DNA of 18,111 nt from DASSBG01 sp965651365 (lineage in GTDB: Bacteria; Pseudomonadota; Gammaproteobacteria; Xanthomonadales; Rhodanobacteraceae): contig CBFGSA010000054.1 in NCBI GenBank assembly GCA_965651365.1, positions 1-18,111 on the forward strand, given 5' to 3'. Below, piece by piece: positions 1-6,002 of the stretch; the stretch's first letter is position 1, and every line of letters starts with the position of its first letter. Made by a program: the position numbers and the translations under genes. Below the pieces are notes generated by a model. It ran no database searches. It was not told the DNA's origin and saw nothing but the letters and a program-made list of their open reading frames with translations.

Positions 1-537
1 GGTGAGGATCGACTCGGGATGGAATTGCACACCCTCGATCGGCAGGGTCTTGTGCTTCAGGCCCATGATTTCGTCGATGACGCCATCGGGCGTTTCCGTC
101 CAGGCGGTGACCTCCAGGCAATCGGGCAGGCTCGCGCGCTCGACCAGCAACGAATGATAGCGAGTGGACTCGAGCGGATCAGGCAGGCCGGCGAACACGC
201 CCCGGCCGCGGTGGCGCACCGGCGAGGTCTTGCCGTGCATGATGCGTTCGGCACGCACCACCTTGCCGCCAAACACCTGGCCGATGGCCTGATGACCCAG
301 ACACACGCCGAAGATCGGCAGCTCGCCGGCCATCTGGCGCAGGATGTCCATCGACACGCCCGAATCGTCCGGCGTGCCCGGCCCCGGCGAAATCATGATG
401 CGCTCCGGCGCCATGCGCCTTATGTCGTCAATGCCAACGGCATCATTGCGCACTACCTTTACTTCCTGGCCCAGCTCACCCAGGTACTGCACCAGGTTGA
501 AGGTGAAACTGTCGTAGTTGTCGATCATCAGCAGCAT
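1..537 (-). CDS. trpG: Anthranilate synthase component II, glutamine amidotransferase (3' end outside window)
   Basis: Class I glutamine amidotransferase subunit of anthranilate synthase. It releases ammonia from glutamine and passes it to TrpE for anthranilate synthesis, in the cytoplasm. The frame is open for 179 codons from ATG at 537 and runs off the left edge; the family is about 190-200 residues, so only some 15 are missing. The protein begins MLLMIDNYDSFTFNLVQYLG, has the oxyanion segment SPGPGTP (50-56), the nucleophile Cys79 in GVCLGHQAIG, and His173/Glu175 of the triad in VQFHPES. A second possible start is the internal ATG at 528. Its partner trpE is about 2.7 kb upstream on the same strand, separated by accessory genes, so trpG may need its own promoter. 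PabA is an alternative name for this family; the trpE neighbour favours TrpG. Confidence 0.95.
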   Translation of the reverse strand, partial: MLLMIDNYDSFTFNLVQYLGELGQEVKVVRNDAVGIDDIRRMAPERIMISPGPGTPDDSGVSMDILRQMAGELPIFGVCLGHQAIGQVFGGKVVRAERIMHGKTSPVRHRGRGVFAGLPDPLESTRYHSLLVERASLPDCLEVTAWTETPDGVIDEIMGLKHKTLPIEGVQFHPESILT

Positions 538-582
538 GGCTGGTGTCCGCTGTCCGTGGGCCGCAGGCAAACCGCTACTTTA

Positions 583-599
583 TCGGTGCGCGGCACCGA
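583..599. other. Perfect 7-3-7 hairpin between brnA and trpG
   Basis: TCGGTGC and GCACCGA are exact complements separated by three bases. The hairpin lies about 45 bases upstream of the trpG start and downstream of the brnTA module. No U-run follows on either strand, so it could be a weak terminator of brnTA transcription or an operator for trpG. The rest of 538-676 shows no gene. Confidence 0.35.
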
Positions 600-676
600 C
601 GTACAGCTCTGGATTTCCAGCCACATGGCCACGGCAGACCGTGCGCTGCCCTCTTCGCATGCCGCCTGCCCCCAGG

Positions 677-925
677 TCAGCGCAACTTGGCCACGTCAGC
701 CTCCATCAGCATCCGCACGTAGCGCGTATATGGCACGCCTCGCGCTGCGGCCCTTGCCTTCACCGCTTCAAGCAAAGGCACCGGCAAGCGCATGTTCAAC
801 ACTGCCGCCTTGGGTTTGATTTCGAAACGCATCGGGCTGAACTGCCTGAAGTCGATATTGGAAAGGTCTTGCTCCAGGAACGCTTCAGCCTCGGCGTCGG
901 CCTTGAAGTCAGGTACTCGCTTCAT
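677..925 (-). CDS. brnA: BrnA-type antitoxin (CopG/ribbon-helix-helix)
   Basis: Antitoxin of a type II BrnT/BrnA module; the family binds its toxin and represses the shared promoter. With the ATG at 925 the protein is 82 residues: MKRVPDFKADAEAEAFLEQD, a linker, then KPKAAVLNMRLPVPLLEAVK and a C-terminal helix-turn-helix part (RGVPYTRYVRMLMEA). The KRVPDFK...EAEAFLE...RFE opening and NMRLP strand are hallmarks of BrnA. The start at 925 is preferred because AGAGG lies about 10 bases upstream; an in-frame ATG at 946 would add seven residues. The gene overlaps the end of brnT by 17 bases, the usual toxin-first order for this family, implying translational coupling. Identification comes from recognising the sequence pattern only. 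Confidence 0.88.
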   Translation of the reverse strand: MKRVPDFKADAEAEAFLEQDLSNIDFRQFSPMRFEIKPKAAVLNMRLPVPLLEAVKARAAARGVPYTRYVRMLMEADVAKLR

Positions 926-1190
926 AATTTCTTGCCTCTTGCGCATGCATGTAACGGGCGCTGATCGGACGGATGAGGCTGCCCCGGAAGGCAAACGCCA
1001 CGAACAGTGCGCGGCCATCGACAAGGCCTGCAGCGATGCAGCGGCTTTCGGTCGATGCCGAGTGTTTCAGGTCGGGTGCCACATCGACTCGGCCATCCAG
1101 AAACAGCCTTTCGATTTCCTTGCGCGACACACCGTGCTTGCCGCACTTTGGCCAGTTTCCGTCGTCCCAATCAAAACCGGAAAACTTCAC
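909..1190 (-). CDS. brnT: BrnT-type toxin (RelE-fold ribonuclease)
   Basis: Toxin of the BrnT/BrnA pair; characterised members are RelE-fold RNases that inhibit translation. From the GTG at 1190 the protein is 93 residues. It opens VKFSGFDWDDGNWPKCGKHG, then has ERLF, a central VAPDLKHS, VAFAFR, and the C-terminal IRPISARYMHAQEARNYE; the FxWD...KHGV and RxISAR...E elements are diagnostic of BrnT. A longer reading frame extends to an ATG at 1247, but the family begins close to the FDWD motif, so GTG 1190 is chosen. There is no good ribosome binding site, and the best promoter candidate would start transcription almost at this codon, so translation may be leaderless. It lies immediately upstream of and overlaps brnA. 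Confidence 0.85.
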   Translation of the reverse strand: MKFSGFDWDDGNWPKCGKHGVSRKEIERLFLDGRVDVAPDLKHSASTESRCIAAGLVDGRALFVAFAFRGSLIRPISARYMHAQEARNYEAST

Positions 1191-1196
1191 GCTTGC

Positions 1197-1225
1197 AGTG
1201 TAGACATATGTATTTACATTTGCAA
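1197..1225 (-). promoter_or_regulatory. Candidate brnTA promoter with overlapping palindromic operator
   Basis: On the minus strand TTGCAA (1225-1220) is followed after 17 bases by TACACT (1202-1197), a fair sigma-70 promoter. The spacer and -10 lie in an imperfect palindrome at 1199-1218 (TGTAGACATATGTATTTACA) with TGTA/TACA ends and a central ATAT. BrnA proteins autorepress their operons, so this is the likely operator; that is an inference from position and symmetry. Confidence 0.4.
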
Positions 1226-1275
1226 CGTCATATCGAAACAAGTTCACACGTTCGACTCGAAATCAATGATGGGCC

Positions 1276-1289
1276 ATGATCCAGATCAA
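1276..1289 (+). promoter_or_regulatory. FNR/ANR/DNR-type binding site upstream of the DUF2249 gene
   Basis: ATGAT-CCAG-ATCAA differs from the FNR-family consensus TTGAT-N4-ATCAA at one base. Its centre is near 1282.5. A class II position (-41.5) would place the transcription start near 1324, leaving about 25 bases of leader with a GAGGA ribosome site (1338-1342) before the ATG at 1349. The geometry is what an FNR-activated promoter should look like; no strong -10 is obvious. Confidence 0.55.
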
Positions 1290-1348
1290 TGCACGCAGCC
1301 GGCAGCCGGCGCAAGCTGACGCGGTTTTGATGCTTGTGAGGAATCTGG

Positions 1349-1609
1349 ATGGACACTTCTGCCGACACCCCGGCCTGCACGGCCTACCCGCTGGATGCGC
1401 GTGCGATTGCGCGGCGGTTTCGTCATTCGGCCATTTTTGGCGCGCTGGACACGCTGGAGCCGGGCGAGGCGATGCGCTTTGTCAATGACCACGATCCGCT
1501 GCCGTTGCTGGAACAGATGCGCGAGCGGTATGGCGAACAGATCGAGATTCACTATCGGCAGCGCCAGCCCGGCGCGATCGTGATCGACTTCGTGGCGGTG
1601 CAGCCGTGA
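1349..1609 (+). CDS. DUF2249 domain protein
   Basis: An 86-residue soluble protein with the DUF2249 pattern: an N-terminal LDARAIARRFRHSAIFGALD helix, the central GEAMRFVNDHDPLPLLEQM strand-turn-helix (the NDHDPxPL motif is the family signature), and a C-terminal strand ending GAIVIDFV. The fold is small and TusA-like. Biochemical function is unknown; the family is often found with nitric-oxide and anaerobic respiration genes (NnrS, hemerythrin, Nor), which fits the FNR-type box upstream. GAGGA sits about six bases before the ATG. The stop overlaps the GTG of the next gene (GTGA), so the two are translationally coupled. It is on the strand opposite to the flanking trp and toxin-antitoxin genes. 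Confidence 0.85.
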   Translation: MDTSADTPACTAYPLDARAIARRFRHSAIFGALDTLEPGEAMRFVNDHDPLPLLEQMRERYGEQIEIHYRQRQPGAIVIDFVAVQP

Positions 1610-2226
1610 GTTTTCCGGCGTTTTTCGATACCGCGCCGGCGATCCGCCTGCGCGACGGGCTGGCGCTGCTGCTGGGTGCCAGTGACGACGGCATCATCGA
1701 GTACCGCTATGCCGACGCCGTGCGCCTGGCCGGGCATTCGTGTCCCACGGTGGCCGGTGCATGGCTGTGCGCGCGGGCGGGCCTGCGGCATCTGTATGGC
1801 GACGCCGTGCCGGAGCGCGGAGGCATCCGGGTATCTTTTGCCGAGCCCGAGGAGGCCGGCGTCACCGGCGTGATTGCACAGGTGCTGACCCTGGTCACCG
1901 GCGCCGCCGGGGCCAACGGCTTCAAGGGTCTGGGTGGGCAGCATGCGCGCAATGGACTGCTGCAGTTCGGCGCCGGCGGCGTTTCCGGCATCCGCATGCA
2001 GCGTGTGGATACCGGTGCCAGTGTCGAGGTGGCGCTGGATGCCAGCACCGTGGCACCCGATCCGGCACAGCGTCAGTTGATTCCGCTGATTCTGAGTGGC
2101 CAGGCCGACCATGCGCAGCGCCGTGAATTCGGCCGCTTGTGGCAGGAGCGGGTGCGCCGCATGCTGACCGAACACGCAGACGATCCGGCGATGATTCGCC
2201 TGCACGAGGTGGCACAGGCCGCCTGA
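1606..2226 (+). CDS. FmdE-like domain protein of unknown function
   Basis: A 206-residue protein starting at a GTG that overlaps the previous stop by four bases. The recognisable core is VRLAGHSCPTVAGAWLCARA (residues about 41-60), resembling the FmdE motif GHxCPgxxxG with candidate metal ligands His and Cys, then GVTGVIAQVLTLVTGAAGANG (about 85-105) and FKGLGG, which align with the FmdE segment around its QVLTGCTFG. The C-terminal third ends in a long helix rich in Arg (RREFGRLWQERVRRMLTEH). There is no signal peptide, membrane segment or zinc ribbon. FmdE was named for methanofuran dehydrogenase operons, but bacterial homologues lack that context, so a metal-binding or redox role is only a guess. 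Coupling to DUF2249 and the FNR-type box suggest a joint role under low oxygen or nitrosative stress. Family call from memory of the motif. Confidence 0.6.
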   Translation: MSFPAFFDTAPAIRLRDGLALLLGASDDGIIEYRYADAVRLAGHSCPTVAGAWLCARAGLRHLYGDAVPERGGIRVSFAEPEEAGVTGVIAQVLTLVTGAAGANGFKGLGGQHARNGLLQFGAGGVSGIRMQRVDTGASVEVALDASTVAPDPAQRQLIPLILSGQADHAQRREFGRLWQERVRRMLTEHADDPAMIRLHEVAQAA

Positions 2227-2346
2227 GTCTTGGCCCGAGGCCAGCGCGCCGAGACTTCGGGGCTTGAATTTTGCGATTCCGCTCCCTCCGTTCTCTCCAG
2301 GCAAGATGACGAGGCTGGACGAACACCAGGTGCCCGAACCCAAGGA

Positions 2347-2434
2347 GTCATTCTGCGCGCAGCGAAGCGCAGTCGCAGAATCTGACCCACGTGCTCCCGG
2401 AGCATGGATCCTGCGCCTTCGGCTGCGCGCTGGA
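2347..2434. repeat. Cluster of REP-like palindromes after the FmdE-like gene
   Basis: Three adjacent palindromic units lie in the 285-base gap 2227-2511. ATTCTGCG (2350-2357) pairs with CGCAGAAT (2374-2381); TGCTCC (2392-2397) pairs with GGAGCA (2399-2404) around one base; and 2406-2434 has a GGATCCTGCGC / GCGCGCTGGAT half-palindrome around CTTCGG. The first unit shares its GTCATTCTG...CAGAAT frame with a separate copy at 17275-17306, so this looks like a dispersed family. Nothing coding is seen in 2227-2511. Confidence 0.55.
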
Positions 2435-2517
2435 TAACGCTTGAGCCAACCCGCGCCGACCCGCATAGCGGGTTGGTACCCGGGGTTGACGGGAAGTCTC
2501 TTGCGGAATAGTTAGAT
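2432..2517 (-). other. Possible degenerate integron attC-like site
   Basis: Read on the minus strand, this 86-base stretch begins ATCTAAC (fits RYYYAAC) at 2517-2511 and ends CTCAAGC-GTTATCC (2445-2432). CTCAAGCGTTA is identical to the right end of the well-known aadA-cassette attC. Just before it lies a perfect 9-bp inverted repeat CCAACCCGC / GCGGGTTGG (2468-2476 and 2446-2454) that could be the L boxes. Against the idea: the right core GTTATCC only partly fits GTTRRRY, and the left L box is over 30 bases from its core instead of about five. The hairpin also sits between convergent genes, so it may simply be a bidirectional terminator. Confidence 0.35.
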
Positions 2518-2811
2518 TTGGTCAACACGAGAACGCCAATACATCGGACGCCGATGCAAATGTGCCACCGCGATGATGACAACCTCGCTTGCGAAAGGCT
2601 CGTAGATTAGCCCGTAAGGAAAACGGCGCAACTGGCATCGCCGGATGCTGCCGCCCATTGGAGACCACGCCGAAGGGAACTCTCGAATGCGGTGCACAGC
2701 AAGCCATGCCTCCTCGCGGAACTCGTTCCCCAAGCCAGCGCGCTCTTTGTTGTAGTAGCTAATCGCTTCGGCCAGTTCATATTGCGCCGGATACAACAGT
2801 CTGACCTTCAA
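2512..2811 (-). CDS. ParE/RelE-type toxin (plasmid-stabilisation family)
   Basis: A 99-residue basic protein of the RelE/ParE superfamily. Members block translation or gyrase; which applies here cannot be told. The sequence has the family pattern: a short strand (VRLLYPAQYELAEAISYY), the helix pair with AGLGNEFREEAW, the loop IREFPSAW, then the strand pair RRFPYGLIYE and VVIIAVAHLHRRPMYW (the AVxHxxRxPxYW end is characteristic). The chosen start is TTG at 2811, which overlaps the antitoxin stop in a TTGA junction and begins the conserved fold; the longer frame to 2910 lies inside the antitoxin gene. The stop codon TAA lies in the left inverted repeat of the cassette-like unit. Convergent with the FmdE-like gene. 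Confidence 0.85.
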   Translation of the reverse strand: MKVRLLYPAQYELAEAISYYNKERAGLGNEFREEAWLAVHRIREFPSAWSPMGGSIRRCQLRRFPYGLIYEPFASEVVIIAVAHLHRRPMYWRSRVDQI

Positions 2812-3032
2812 ACGGTTTGGCCCAACTCGGCAAAGGCCCTCTCCGCATCTACGGCACCGAGCTCGCCCGAGCGGTAAGCTGCCATGCGATCTTCGGCCTC
2901 CTTGAACCATAGAGCATCTACGGCAGAGTCCGGCTGATCCAGACTACCGATAAGCCCTTCAACGAGCGCTGCTCGATCATCGGGAGGAAGCCGCAGTGCT
3001 TCCTGTAACACTACTTCTGCTGGAGTTGACAT
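2808..3032 (-). CDS. Antitoxin, addiction module component (TIGR02574-like)
   Basis: A 74-residue acidic protein and the likely antitoxin of the downstream ParE/RelE-type toxin. It matches the addiction-module component pattern: MSTPAEVVLQEALRLPPDDR, ALVEGLIGSLD, a middle SAVDALWFKEAEDRMAAYRSG and a C-terminal toxin-binding part (GAVDAERAFAEL). The PxxERaxLxxxLLxSLd-like start and the W..E...R...Y..Ge core define the family. The ATG at 3032 gives the usual length. Antitoxin-first order with a four-base overlap into the toxin is the standard layout for this class. A -10 element TACAAT lies 29 bases upstream. N-terminal DNA-binding and autoregulation are known for related systems and are inferred here. 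Confidence 0.85.
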   Translation of the reverse strand: MSTPAEVVLQEALRLPPDDRAALVEGLIGSLDQPDSAVDALWFKEAEDRMAAYRSGELGAVDAERAFAELGQTV

Positions 3033-3060
3033 ATCGTCACCGTTGCCACCTGCGGCTTCG

Positions 3061-3089
3061 ATTGTACGCGCGGTCCCCGAACAAATCTA
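3061..3089 (-). promoter_or_regulatory. Candidate promoter of the ParE/RelE-type module
   Basis: On the minus strand TACAAT (3066-3061) is preceded, 17 bases upstream, by a weak -35 TAGATT (3089-3084). The -35 lies within the right inverted repeat of the cassette-like unit. The ATG is about 29 bases downstream of the -10. Confidence 0.4.
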
Positions 3090-3091
3090 AC

Positions 3092-3232
3092 GGGTTCTCG
3101 TACCTTCCGCGTCACGTAACACGCCATCATCCCGCAGCTTCGCGCAGAATGCCGGCAATGGCTGGCCACTCGAACACCGCGCCACGCCGGAACCTGCATG
3201 CAATTCGCGCGCATGGCGCGCGTGTATGTTTC
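3092..3232. other. Non-coding stretch between the toxin-antitoxin unit and trpE, with a GC hairpin
   Basis: No convincing gene. A perfect 7-3-7 hairpin, CGCGCGC-ATG-GCGCGCG, lies at 3206-3222, eleven bases after the trpE stop on the minus strand; without a U-run it is at best a weak or Rho-assisted terminator of trpE. A minus-strand frame ending near 3120 (VFEWPAIAGILREAAG then stop) looks protein-like but has no start or context, so it may be a remnant. Confidence 0.4.
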
Positions 3233-4708
3233 CTACAGACCGCGGGCGGCTTCGGCCACGGCGCGGAACAGGGCACGGCCCTTGTTCATGGTTTCTTCCC
3301 ACTCGGCGGCTGGATCGGAGTCGTGCACGATGCCGGCGCCGGCCTGGACATGCAGCTGGCCGTCGTGGATCACGGCGGTACGAATCGCAATGGCGGTGTC
3401 GGCGTCGCCCCACCAGCCGATCCAGCCGATCGCACCGGCGTAGATGTTGCGTTTGGCCGGCTCCAGTTCCTGGATGATCTCCAGCGCACGAACCTTGGGC
3501 GCGCCGCTCAGGGTGCCGGCCGGGAAGGTGGCCTTGAGCACGTCCATGTAGCTGGTGCCCTCGCGCACTGTGCCCTCGACCTGGGACACGATGTGCATCA
3601 CGTGCGAGTAGCGCTCGATGACGAACGACTCGCTCAGGGTCACGCTGCCGGTTTCGCAGATCCGGCCCAGGTCGTTGCGGCCCAGATCGATCAGCATCAC
3701 GTGCTCGGCGCGCTCCTTGGGGTCGGCCAGCAGTTCGGCTTCCAGTGCCTGGTCCTCGGCCGTGCTGGCACCGCGCCGGCGCGTGCCGGCCAGCGGTCGC
3801 ACCATCACGCGCCCGTCCTTGAGCCGAGCCAGGATTTCCGGGGAGGAACCGACAATCTGGGTCGGCCCGAGGTCGAAGAAGTACATGTAGGGCGACGGGT
3901 TGAGCGCACGCAGTGCCCGATACACATCCACGGGGCGTGAGCGGAACGGCACGCTGAGCCGCTGCGAGGGCACGACCTGGAAAATGTCGCCGGCGCGGAT
4001 GTATTCCCTGGCCTTTTCGACCATGGCCTCGAACTCGGCGCGGGTGAAAGTCGACTTGAAGTCGGCCTCATCCAGCGGCTCGGGCACCTGGGTTTCCGGA
4101 TAGGTCGAGCCGGATCGGCGCAGCCGGAATGCCAGTTCATCCAGGCGGCGGCAGGCACGGGTGTACGCCTGCGGCGCGGACGGGTCGGCATGCACGATCA
4201 GGTACAGGCGGCCCTTGAGGTTGTCGAATACGGCCACTTCCTCGGCCAGCATCAGCAACACGTCGGGCGTGCCGAGATCGTCCTTGCGGTTCCACTGTGC
4301 CAGACGCGGCTCGATGTAGCCGATGGTCTCGAAACCGAAATAACCCACCAGACCACCCGTGAAAGCCGGCAGTTCCGGCAGGCGCGGCACGTCATGGCGC
4401 TGGCGCAGGGCTTCGATCTCGGCCAGCGGATCGGCGACCTCGCGCGACTCGACCACTTCACCGTAGTCTTCGGTTTCCAGCCTGTGGCCGCGCAGCTTGA
4501 ACACGCGCCGTGCCGGCAGGCCGATGATCGAGTGCCGACCCCAGTTGGCGCCGCCTTCGACCGACTCCAGCAGAAAGGTGTACGGGCCGTCGGCCAGCTT
4601 CTGGTACACCGACAGCGGCGTATCAAGATCGGAAAACACCTCGCGCACCAGCGGAATGCGGGTGTGGCCTTGGGCAGCGAGCTGGTCGAATTGGTCTTGG
4701 CTGATCAC
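3233..4708 (-). CDS. trpE: Anthranilate synthase component I
   Basis: Converts chorismate plus ammonia (from TrpG) to anthranilate, the first committed step of tryptophan synthesis. The 491-residue length is normal. Visible motifs in order: the N-terminal allosteric tryptophan-site segment FLLESVEGG (residues about 45-53), GGLVGYFGFE, NPSPYMYFFD, GSSPEIL, RPLAGTRRRG, the PKERAEHVMLIDLGRNDLGR block, FPAGTLSGAPKVRA and the Mg-binding C-terminal end GAGIVHDSDPAAEWEE. The LLES motif and full length distinguish it from PabB. The start is GTG at 4708 (MISQDQFDQLAAQGHTRIPL, a typical TrpE opening) with no clear ribosome site. Neither a leader peptide nor an attenuator is visible in the 145 bases before it. 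It is downstream of ctaA on the same strand, and trpG follows only after 2.7 kb. Confidence 0.97.
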   Translation of the reverse strand: MISQDQFDQLAAQGHTRIPLVREVFSDLDTPLSVYQKLADGPYTFLLESVEGGANWGRHSIIGLPARRVFKLRGHRLETEDYGEVVESREVADPLAEIEALRQRHDVPRLPELPAFTGGLVGYFGFETIGYIEPRLAQWNRKDDLGTPDVLLMLAEEVAVFDNLKGRLYLIVHADPSAPQAYTRACRRLDELAFRLRRSGSTYPETQVPEPLDEADFKSTFTRAEFEAMVEKAREYIRAGDIFQVVPSQRLSVPFRSRPVDVYRALRALNPSPYMYFFDLGPTQIVGSSPEILARLKDGRVMVRPLAGTRRRGASTAEDQALEAELLADPKERAEHVMLIDLGRNDLGRICETGSVTLSESFVIERYSHVMHIVSQVEGTVREGTSYMDVLKATFPAGTLSGAPKVRALEIIQELEPAKRNIYAGAIGWIGWWGDADTAIAIRTAVIHDGQLHVQAGAGIVHDSDPAAEWEETMNKGRALFRAVAEAARGL

Positions 4709-4791
4709 ACCAGAATCCGGTCAGGGGCGAAACCGGCAACGATAGCAGGGTTTGCGCCAGGCGCGAGGTTTGGCGCATCCCGTCACCGCAT

Positions 4792-4850
4792 CGTCGCGGC
4801 CATGGGCCGTTCCTGCACCGCTTCTGCAGGAGTGGCCCATGGCCGCGATG
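4792..4850. repeat. Long palindromic REP-like hairpin between ctaA and trpE
   Basis: A perfect 15-bp arm, TCGCGGCCATGGGCC (4794-4808) with GGCCCATGGCCGCGA (4834-4848), continues through two G-T wobbles into TCCTGCA / TGCAGGA around a seven-base loop, for about 24 paired positions. It begins four bases after the ctaA stop. Similar GCGGCCATGG...CTGCAGGAG palindromes are common intergenic repeats in Xanthomonas, Lysobacter and Pseudomonas. It probably also protects or terminates the oxidase cluster mRNA. Confidence 0.75.
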
Positions 4851-4853
4851 GCG

Positions 4854-6002
4854 TCAGGCACCAAGCGGCACCCGCCGCTGCATCCGCGCCAGGGCCAGCA
4901 GCAGGGTGAACAGCAGAACGGCCGCGACGCCATTGTGGGCGGTGGCCACGGGCAGGGGCAAACCGTAGTGGACATTGGCGATGCCGAGGCCGATCTGGGC
5001 CAGCAGGGCCGCACCAATGGCTGTGGCAAAGCCGCCCAGCCCGGCCTTGTGCATTCGAAGCGCCAGCCAGCCCAGGTACACGAACACCGCCGCTGCGCCA
5101 ATCCGGTGCACCATCTGGATCGCAGTGCGTGCGGGCAGATCCAGTACACCGCCTTCGTAGTCGACGCCAATGCCGCGCCACAGAATGAAGCCGTCGTGGA
5201 AGTTCATGGCCGGCCACCACTGGTTGAGGCATTTGGGGAAGGCCACGTCGCCAAAGCCGCAGGCCATGGCCGCATAATTGGATGAGGTCCAGCCACCCAG
5301 CGCGATCTGGCAGGCCAGCAACACGATGCCCAGACCCAGCAGATGTCGCAGCCCCGGATTCCGGCCGCGTTCGTCGCCAACACCATTGAGTCGGAGTGCG
5401 ATGTAGGCCAGCAGTCCAAACAGCAGCATGCCGCCCAGCAAGTGGCCCATCACCACGACCGGTTTCAACAGCCAGGTCACCGTCCACATGCCCAGCATGG
5501 CCTGGAACACGATCACGGCAAAGGCCAGCACGGACAACCGCCACGGCGGCTCGCGCACCATGCGCAGCGAGGCGATCAGCGGCAGTGCGATGGCAATTGC
5601 CGCCAGGCTGCCGGACAGCGCACCGTGCCCCATGATCCAGGCAATGGTGCCGCCAGCGGCGGCAAGGGCGGCCACCAGCACAGCCGTGCGGAACCACCGC
5701 CGGCGCCAGGTCGCCAGCAGGGCCAGTGCCAGCACCATCACGCCCAGGGTGCCGGCAAGGAAACGGTGCACCTGCTCGCGCCACGCCTTGTGGGTCTCGA
5801 CTGGGCGCATCGGGAAGGCGGCATCGGCGCTGGCGACTTCATGAGACTGCGTGGGCCAGGTTACCTGGCCGTAGCAGGTCGGCCAGTCCGGGCAGGACAG
5901 GCCCGCATTGGACAGGCGCACGAACGCACCAAACATCACCACGCCAAAGGCGAACACAGCCGCCAGCGCCGCCAGCCCGGCGACCACGTGCACCCGGCGC
6001 AT
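4854..6002 (-). CDS. ctaA: Heme A synthase, COX15/CtaA family
   Basis: Oxidises heme O to heme A in the inner membrane for the aa3 oxidase. The 382-residue protein has about eight membrane helices in two four-helix halves. Heme-ligand histidines are seen as H71/H79 (ETHKAWREQVHR), H187 (VVMGHLLGG), H299 (IQMVHRIG) and H356 (VATAHNG). A conserved cysteine pair is in CPDWPTC (C37, C43) and a second pair at C248/C258 (MACGF...FPKC). The N-terminal helix is followed by RLSNAGLSCPDWPTCYGQV, diagnostic of the proteobacterial COX15 type rather than the Bacillus type. The ATG shares its A with the upstream stop (TGATG), so translation is coupled to the SCO-like gene. The usual next gene, ctaB for heme O synthase, is absent; a REP-like hairpin and trpE follow instead. 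Confidence 0.95.
   Translation of the reverse strand: MRRVHVVAGLAALAAVFAFGVVMFGAFVRLSNAGLSCPDWPTCYGQVTWPTQSHEVASADAAFPMRPVETHKAWREQVHRFLAGTLGVMVLALALLATWRRRWFRTAVLVAALAAAGGTIAWIMGHGALSGSLAAIAIALPLIASLRMVREPPWRLSVLAFAVIVFQAMLGMWTVTWLLKPVVVMGHLLGGMLLFGLLAYIALRLNGVGDERGRNPGLRHLLGLGIVLLACQIALGGWTSSNYAAMACGFGDVAFPKCLNQWWPAMNFHDGFILWRGIGVDYEGGVLDLPARTAIQMVHRIGAAAVFVYLGWLALRMHKAGLGGFATAIGAALLAQIGLGIANVHYGLPLPVATAHNGVAAVLLFTLLLALARMQRRVPLGA

Larger units (their letters stand above)
2511..3091 (-). mobile_element. Cassette-like unit bounded by a 10-bp inverted repeat
   Basis: GTTAGATTTG at 2511-2520 and its exact reverse complement CAAATCTAAC at 3082-3091 enclose precisely one toxin-antitoxin module. 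On the minus strand the unit starts GTTAGAT (fits GTTRRRY) 59 bases before the antitoxin ATG and ends with ATCTAAC (fits RYYYAAC) containing the toxin stop codon TAA. This is the arrangement expected of an integron gene cassette, and toxin-antitoxin pairs are typical cargo of chromosomal integrons. No integrase gene and no second cassette are in the window, so the assignment is tentative. Confidence 0.35.

Noticed and set aside
1552..2466. 304-codon minus-strand frame over the DUF2249/FmdE-like pair
   Set aside because: It runs through the repeat block and has no ribosome site or motif; the plus-strand pair has an overlap start, a ribosome site and family motifs.
2996..3940. 314-codon plus-strand frame over the trpE 3' end
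   Set aside because: It is antisense to the conserved C-terminal half of TrpE and has no motif of its own.
4709..4853. Trp leader peptide and attenuator before trpE
   Set aside because: No short frame with tandem Trp codons is present; the only strong hairpin is the REP-like palindrome tied to the ctaA end.
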